DNA of 64,000 nt, taken from contig NW_024881283.1 in NCBI RefSeq assembly GCF_018691265.1, forward strand, positions 3,321,731 through 3,385,730, read 5' to 3'. The notes under the pieces were generated by a model, which worked only from the letters and a program-made list of their open reading frames with translations, had not been told where the DNA came from and made no database searches. Source of the stretch: Tyto alba. Its lineage: Eukaryota > Chordata > Aves > Strigiformes > Tytonidae. A program made the position numbers and the translations under genes. This document shows, in pieces, positions 53,501 through 62,500 of this stretch (positions within the stretch are counted from its first letter, which is position 1; every line of letters starts with the position of its first letter).

Positions 53501-56500
53501 GTGACCTGCTGTGGGTAATACACAGCACTGTCAGGGGTTAACTGCCATTCTGAATATTTAGATATACAGAGGAACCCTTCAATGTCACAACTTTGCAGAA
53601 AAAGAATAATAGGAAGCATGGAAAATGCAGTGGATGTGTAAAAATCCTGGTATGCTTATGCTGTTGCTTTTTAAGGTTCTTTCATTAACATAAACTTCCT
53701 TGGAGCTGTAAGGAGAAAAAATTATTTTCTTTCAGCAGTGCAGAGCAAGGTGCTTGGTTCACAAATCCAGGTTACTCTTTGAGAGAATCAGGAGTACATA
53801 GTGTGCCAGAAGAGTGTGATGTGACATTTGGGGTGGCTGCTTTCTTTACTATCAGTAGCAGAAATTAAAATCCTCAAGAACAGCTTCAGGTGCTCAGTGA
53901 TCTCTTAAATGAGTACATAGTCCTCATAAATGGATACCTTTTATCACAGTAGGCAAAATAATTGCTTGCTGAAGTCAGGACATGACTAAAGGCAGTTTAT
54001 CCTGTAGCTCTTGTGACTGGGATTGCACCCTCAGCCAGTGCCAAGGTCACTTTCTGTAGCTGTCAATACATCCAGTATCAGAAAGTATAACACAAGACAA
54101 AATCACAAATTCCAGAACACAGAGTGAACTGATGCCTTGGCATCGACTCATTACTCCCATTATACTGTCACATCATTCATAATGAATTCAGTTTTGAAGA
54201 AACTGGAGGCAGAGTAGTGGCCCTGTGATTGCTGGCCTCCTGTCTGCAGAACCTGCCTGTGCAGGGAACCATTGGGAAGTCAGATCTCTCAACCCTTTTT
54301 GGGGATGCCTTAAATATACATAAAGAAATAGCATAAAGTCAGACAGTGCTCTTGCTGGTATTTCTCTTTGACGGGCATATTCTATCGTAAAAGTCATCTT
54401 AATATAGAGTGTTTTCTGAAAGAAGTGTCCTATTGTAACTAATCTTTTCCTCTAACAGGAATATCCTACGTACACGATCCTTGGCCAAAGTCAGTACCAG
54501 ACGTGTTACCCAAGTTCTGGCTTTGGAGTCATAACACCAGCAGACAGCAACACGGAGAGTACTGCATTAGCAACAACTACGTATCCAACTGAAAAACCAA
54601 ATGCCATGGTGCCTACACGGACAGTGCAGAGACATTCCTCTGGTAATGGTTGAATCTTTAATAGGGTGGCTGCAAAATACCTATAATAAACAGTGCAGTG
54701 TGCAGACATGGGGAAAGCTTTTTTCCAAAGGTTTATTGCAGCACCTTTGTGTAGTGGCCTGGGCAGGACATTTGCTTTCCATTGTCAGACTGGTCTCACT
54801 GGTGTGTGGAGTATTATGGTGGGCAAGCCAAACTTATATTTTGGAAGTATGGTACTGCTGAGATTCAGAAGACACCTACCACGTGCTCTGAATACCCTAG
54901 GGAGTCGAATTCCAGTGGTGACTTGAAGAGTTACCAACAGCAGCTCCCTAGGGACTGTTGATTTTGTTATGTGTCAGGGCTGGATGTTCACTTAGGCTAC
55001 AGGGCAGTTGATGATATCCAGTCTCAGTAGCTCCTGCTAGCGCTTTCCTTCCTGTAGCCAGGTATTCAGATGACCTGACAGCCACACATAGCTACCAGTC
55101 CCAGTTATGGGAGTCCTCCGGGACTGCTCATGTTTTCAAGAGCTGTAGTTTGTCCATCACCTCTTGGTGAGGTGGTCACTGATGTGCCCAGGAGTACATC
55201 CTTTCCTTTCTTCTGCTTCATCATGTAAATTGTTTTTGAAATGACAGCTGTTCTGCTGTGCTTTGCATTTGAGTAGATCTGCATCTACATAGTGTTGTTA
55301 CCTGACACTTGTCAGGGGGAGAAGAGTTTAGCTGGTAAGAAGAGATGTAGAAAGTGGATTGAAAAGATTTAATTGACTATCCTAAAGAAGTCACATCTTT
55401 GGCTGGCCTTTTCCACTAATGCTGTGTCATGTACCAACTGCAGTGGTGTTGATGAGAATTTCCTCACCAAAAATAAAGTTTTCTAAACTTAACAAGGACA
55501 AGAGCAAAGAATTAGAGCTTCTTATAGTGTCTTACACAAGGAGTTAGGAGATTGTTCCTGTGTTGCTGAACAGTTTTAAATCGGAATCTGCTGCCTGTTG
55601 CCAGTTGGTAGTCTGGAAAAGAAAAACACAGATTCTGTTCATTACGCCCTGCCCTGGGTATGGTCAAGATGGAGTTAACTTTCTTCACAGCAGCTGTGCT
55701 AGTGCTGTGTTTTGGATTCATGGCTAAAGCAGTACAGATAACATACCAGTGTTTTGGTTACGCCTGAACAATGCTTGTACAGTGTCAAGGCTTCCTCCCC
55801 TCAACACCCCCTCAGCAAGCAGGCTTGGGGTGGACAAGAACCTGGAAGAAGACACAGCTGGGACAGCTGACCTGAACTGACTAAAGGGATTTCCCATGCT
55901 ATATAATGTCATGTTCAGCAATAAAAACTGAAGTAGAGGAAGAAGGGTGAGGTGGGGTTTAGCTTCCAAGGCGGCTCTTGCTTGGGGATTGGCTGGGCAT
56001 CAGCCTGCTTGTGGGAGGTGGTGAGTGATTGCCTTTGCTGCATTTTGCCTTCTCCATCTTCCCCAAGTCCTTCAGGAGCACCTGAGCTTTGCCAGGTCTT
56101 CAAACTCATTCAAGCAACCTGAAAGCAGGGATGGATAACAAAGTATACAAATTGATACTCATTGAAGTTCCAGATCTCTCTCACCTTCACCTCATGGGAT
56201 GCTACAGAGAGGATATGACAAACACCATGCTGTGATGTAAATCAGGAAGCATAGCGCTTCAAGCACTTTCCCTCTTTCAGGAAACAGTTGCCCTCTAGTT
56301 GGGGTGAGCAACAGGAGATTTACCCATGAGAATTTGTTCTTGTTCGATGTTGAAAACCTAAGGAATTGACCTGTTATTTCAAGGCACTGGCCAGGGAATG
56401 GATCAGTTGTTAATGTTCTCAGTGCCATTTTCTTAGCTCAGGAATTCTCCAAGTTCACAGTTATGCATGAATTTTCATAGGAATTGCAATGCTTCATCTT

Positions 56501-59500
56501 CAAGACCCAGACTGAATTCAAGCTTTGTCAAGTCTCCTGTGCCCTCTGCTTACCCACTACAGTTCTGGCTCTACTTCTGAACTAGTAAGGCAGATGTCTG
56601 GGACGTTAACTCTTCTGCCTGAACTGTTAATAAAGGATTCACAGAGCATCATCATGGTCATAATATTCTGCACATCAAAGCATTGATTTTTTTGTTGTTG
56701 TTGTTGTTTGTGGTTTTGGTTTTGTTTTTTTGTTATGGTGGTGCTTTACTCTTTCCCTAGGAAGGGTGTTCTTACCAGTAGCAGAATAGGCTCCATAATA
56801 TATCCCCATTAGCCATGGCCATGGTGCTTGGCCAAGTCTGTGTCTCCAGGGCCGAGATCATCCCTGTTATTCTTTACTAATTCTTGGATAGGCCAATAGA
56901 ACTGTCATGTAAGTATATCTGTTTTGCAGTTAGCACACTGGATTTGTGTGTGATTAACACACTCCAGATAACTCTGTGCACTGGCTATTTTTTAACTGTT
57001 AGTCATAGTCTTACAGTGGCACAGGAGTGAGTAGTGTATGCAGAGATGGAAACAGCATGCATTGTACAGTGTTGCTTGACACAAAAGATATTTGACTAGC
57101 CCAGGAAATCTGGGAGGGAGAAACATCGTTAAATATTTTTCTTTATACACTCATTCCAGACCAAGGGTTTCTGGTGCTCTCTCAAGAAGTATTAAAAGAA
57201 ACAGTTGAATAATAAAGAAATTCCAGGGTAATGAGACAGCTGAGGGGTTACAGGCCTTAATATGGAGGGTGCTCTGTCTTTGACTTTCTGCTGCAGGCAG
57301 GATGAAGTAAGTAGCTCAGTCCTGGTGGACTGAATTGAAGAGAGAGAGCTGTTTTGAAGCAATGGATCAAAGAAATCACGTTTTATGTTCTAATAGGGGT
57401 TCAACTACTATTACAGCAATGAAGAAAGATAACATCTTACCTTTTTCAAAGGAGGTTTATGGCCAAATGCTGTAAATTTTATGATGGTGTTTGTTTTGAG
57501 ACATGAGGTGGTGAGAGCTGTGTGATTTCTTTCTTCTAGGAGATGCATCCACAAGTCCTTCATTATCGAGAGCAACAGGAAGTAAAGAGTTAGATGAGCA
57601 GGCAAGAAAAAACATCCCTGGGAAAAACAGGGGGAAGAGGAAAGCAGATACCTCCTCTTCACAGGACAATGAACTGGAGGTAAGTAGTAATCTTGTTTTC
57701 TACAGGTAGTATTGCAGAATAGTGTGGTGATAAAAGTCTTCCTCTCTCTCTCGTTCTATCTCCATGGAAATGGAAGGGAATCATAGAATAGTTTGGGTTG
57801 GAAGGGACCTTTACAGGTCATCTATTCCAACCCCCTGCACTGAACAGGGCCATCTTCAACTAGATCAGGTTGCCTAAAGCCCCGTCCAGCCTGACCTTGA
57901 ATGTTTCCAGGGGTGGGGCATCTGCAGCCTCTTTGGGCAACCTGTGCCAGTGTCGCACCACCCTCATTGTAAAAAATTTCTTCCTTACATCTGGTCTGAA
58001 TCTGCCCTCTTTTGGCTTAAAACCATTGCCCCATGTCCTATTACAACAGGCCCTACTAAAAAGTCTGTCTCCATCTTTCTTATAAGCCCCCTTTAAGTAT
58101 TGAAAGCAGCAACAAGGTCTCCCTGGAACCTTCTTTTCTCCAAGCTGAACAATGCCAACTCTCTCAGCCTTTCCTCACAGGAGAGGTGTTCCATCCCTCA
58201 GATCATTTTTATGGCCTCCTCTGGACCCACTCCAACAGGTGTACTGAGAGATTATTTGGGAAATTCCCATGGCCCATGTTATCTAAGAACTGGCCCAAAT
58301 GAGTTCTTCAGTGGTCCTTGACAAGTATTGCTTAAACGTGTCTTGGAATCATAGTGGCGTAAATGGAGGAGACATCTGGATGTCTCTAGTACAGCCTCCT
58401 GCTCAGAGCAGAGCTGTCCCCAGCAGTAGAATCATGGCTTTTTCTAGCTGAGTCTTGAGAACCTCCAAGGTTGGAGATCCTGTACCTGTCTACTGATCTG
58501 TCCCAGGATTACCACATCCACCTGGGGAATGAGGTTTTCTGTCTCCAACTGGAATCTCCCAAGCTGCAAATTTCTCTTTTTTTTTCCATGGCAATTTTCC
58601 ATCTGCCACTAGTGAATTTGTCTTCAACATCTTTGCAGTTCCCTTTCGACTATTTGTGGTCTGCTATTAGATCACCCTTAGTCTTCTCTTTGCTGAAATA
58701 AACCATCACAGTTCCCTTAGCCTCCCTTCTAGGCTGCTGACCATCTCAACAGCCTTTTGCTGGACACTTCTTTAGTCACCTCACACATCTCTGGAACTGA
58801 GGATGCAACCTGGGGTGACCTTCTCAGTGCCAAGCAGGGCGAGACAGCACTTTACTTCTATCAGTTAGGCATTCTTAGTGCCAGTACACGTCTTATCCAC
58901 AGGGGGAGAGTGCTGCTGGCTCATATGCACCTGGTGTCCTCTGTACCCTCCAGCTTCTTCCAGCCTCGACCAATATGAGGGGTTACTCTACCTCACATGC
59001 AGAATCTGCAGTTATTGAACTTCTAGTTCCTGTTGGCCCAGTTCTCAAGTTTACCAAAGTCCTTCTGTACAGAAACTCTGCTATTCCTCATGGCAGCCAA
59101 TCACCCTTATTTATCATAACAAAGGTGTCTCTGATAAACACCAGGGTTATTTACCTGATGCTCTACAGATCACAGGCAGTAAACTTCTACCCTAGCAGGT
59201 CTCTAAAGTTCATTAGCACTCTTAAGTTTTTGCTTTTATAACTATAAAAGCATAGAGAAGCTTTTGAAATAGTTTGACCAAGAGAGCCTTACTCTGTGTG
59301 TGTAGTTGCACCGTAGCAGTATATAAACTCCAGTGCAATGAACTGAAAATGTTTAATGATGTGTTCAGCCTGTAAGGTGAAGACTGTTGTTTATATCTAT
59401 TAAAAGCATACTGCAACTAACCACAAAATTAATTCTAAACCTTGCTACTTAATTGTAGGTCAGTGCTTGGAATATCTCAACTCTAACCTGCTTTTATTCC

Positions 59501-62500
59501 TTGTGCAGCGAGTGTTTCTCTGGGACCTGGATGAGACCATCATAATCTTCCATTCACTTCTCACAGGGTCTTATGCTCAAAAATATGGCAAGGTAATACT
59601 ATCTTTTCTTTGGAAGAAAAAACATATTCATCATGCAGAATTAAATGTTGATCTTTGGAGAAGGAATAGAAAATTATATTCTGTTTTAAATGTACAAGGT
59701 GATATTTTTAACTTGGTGGTTTGGGGTGAGGAAAGAACACTAAATATGGCTTTATACAGAGCTAGGATATGAACATCACAAACACTTCCCTTCTAACAAT
59801 ATGAGTCTTAAATTTTGTCAAATTGTTTTTTTTTAATCATCATAGGGGATTATTGAGGTCACAGCACATAGTGAAACAAAGTATTTTTTCTCCTTCAGAA
59901 TATATTGAAGATTTTGTAATGTTTTGTTTGTGTGGCCTCTGAAAATGCATCAATCCCTGCTATTCAGTACTGAAGTATTTTGTTACATTTTGGATCAATG
60001 CGTTACCACAGTGTGGATTTTTTTTTTTTTAATGGAGTTGTTTAAAATATTAGGGATGTTGTAGTTCATGCCACTGAATGCAGGTAGAATTACATCAGGT
60101 TTTTGATATACAGTGGAAACTGTGCAATGTAACTACTGAAAGATTTATCACTATTTACTTCTGTCTGTAACCACAGTGAATTTATATTTTCTCTCTTTTT
60201 TTTTTTTTTTTCTTTTTTTTTTCTGCTAGGATCCAACTCTAGTGATTGGCTCAGGTCTGTCAATGGAGGAGATGATTTTTGAAGTAGCTGATACTCACTT
60301 GTTTTTCAATGACTTGGAGGTACATGGCAAATGTTTTTGAAAGGCAAAACTCCACTTTACCTCATTAGAGTTATACTGCACCATTTGTGAGGGCTATTGT
60401 GCTTCAGAGCCTCTTAATGCTGAAACATAACAACCTGCCAAAACTGAAATGGTTCTAAGCACAAGCAAATCAAAGAGGTGTACTCTTTTATCTGTGACAG
60501 GCATTCTGCAGACTTCTAGTGTCGAGCTCTCCTAGCTCCCTGATGCGTTTCTACTTGAACCTGTATAAAATAAAAGAGTGATGTCTGCTTTGTCTTATAC
60601 TTGCATTCTGGACTGGTAAGCACTTTGCTTTCACTGATCCTGTTTTGAAATGGAGACCAGAAATGTGGGGAAAACGGTGACCTTGAGAATGTCAGTTGTC
60701 ATGGGCTCTGACTAAGCCAAGGACAGAATACAACTCGCACATCTCAGCCAGTGCCTCAGTAGGTGACATTGGCTGTGTAACAGTTATGAAGGACACTCTT
60801 CCATAGGCAAGCATGCTGTACCCATGGAGGTCCCACAGCACCCTCCATTTTTCTTTCTTGCAAGCTATCTCTGCTCCTCTCCCATTCCCATCCTGCCTCA
60901 CGGACTGCTGATCAGCTCCCATCCTCCTCCATGCGCAGTATTCTTTACCCAGTTAAATACATCACGCTGTTCTGCACCAATTCCACAGAAGTTGAACGTA
61001 AATCTTTGCTTTAGTCATGGCCTTTAATCATGCTTTAATCATGCCCTATGTGTGCTATGATATAGTATCAGATAGTGATGGATACAGTGGTGCTATTCAG
61101 AAAGGTGTGAAGTTATGCCAGAATCTGGAATTAAATGGTTGGAAATAGCAAATTACCTGACTCATGTCTTATCATAGAATGACAGACTGGTTTGGGTTGG
61201 AAGGGACCTTAAAGCCCCCCCAGTGCCCCCCCCTGCCCCGGGCAGGGCCCCCTTCCCCCAGCCCAGGGGGCTCCCAGCCCCGTCCAACCTGGCCTTGAAC
61301 CCTTCCAGGGAGGGGGCAGCCACAGCTGCTCTGGGCACCCTGGGCCAGCGCCTCACCCCCCGCACAGGGAGGAATTTCTGCCTTAGAGCTCATCTAAATC
61401 TGCCATCTTTCAGTTTAAAGCCATTACTTGTTGTCCTGTCTCCACCCCCTGACCCAGAGTCCCTCCCCACCTCTCCTGCCCCCCCTTTAAGCCCTGGGAG
61501 GCCGCTCAAAGGGCTCCCCGGAGCCTTCTCTTCTCCAGGCTGAACCCCCCCAACTCTCTCAGCCCGGCCCCCCAGGGGAGCTGCTCCAGCCCCCCCAGCA
61601 TCACTCTTCTTTGATACAAGTCCACAAATATGGACTCATGAACTTAATTTGCAGAATTTGCAAGACTACTTTAAAGCTTAGGAAGGCTGGATATGAACGG
61701 TGTACAGTTAATTGTAGGTGCACCACTGATGCATATCATGGGAAAAAGAGATGTTTTTGTTGATGCAGATAGAAACTTAAGTTTCCATTTGTGGTGGTGA
61801 CTACTTGCAGCTGTGAACTTTGCAAAGGTGGTAATGACAGTTACCTCCCTGCCCCAGAAAAAAAGAACAAAAAACAAAACACCAAATACAGTCTCTTGTG
61901 CTGGAAAGGTAATCATTGATATGTTAACTATGTGATCAACAACACCACCTACTGCTGTGGGTGTTGGTTAGTAGCAGCAGTGGGAAATTCTTGAATTGGG
62001 GAAAATTTATTTCTTACCCAAAAGTATTTGCAGTTTATCTCTGGGTTAAATCAGCTTGTGCTAAGCACCAGAATCTTGGCAGTACCAGCACGCTGATGTT
62101 TCTTTCACTCCAGAGTTCATGCTGTGGGTCTCTGGTAAGGGAACTGACCGCTGTGTTAATGAAAAGGAATATCAGTACTTGACCAGATAATGTGGTTACG
62201 GGGTTTTGTTTGGTTTGTTTTTGTGAAGTGGCAAAAGGATTTCAAATGACAAGTGAGCTTTGAGTCCAACCTGTTTATGGAGTGTCGAAGTTCCTTTTTT
62301 GCAGACAACTTAAAATGTCAGAGAAACATGATTTTTTCAGACTTTTTTGGTACTTCAAATCCCAGACTTGGCAAGGACCTGTAGGTGCTGAGAAGTAAAA
62401 CCTAGTACTGGAAGGCAAAGCTAATGGGAACTATGTATAGGTTTGTGGAGGCAGTATGGCATGGCTTGTTGCTGTTGGGAAATGTGAGGGGATTCTTTTA

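Larger units (their letters stand above)
57680..59508. other. EYA3 intron 10
   Basis: 1.8 kb, mostly made of two CR1 fragments (57779-58250 and about 58345-59110). Confidence 0.9.

Noticed and set aside
61162..61543. GC-rich ORFs on both strands
   Set aside because: Sit within a CR1 3' end.
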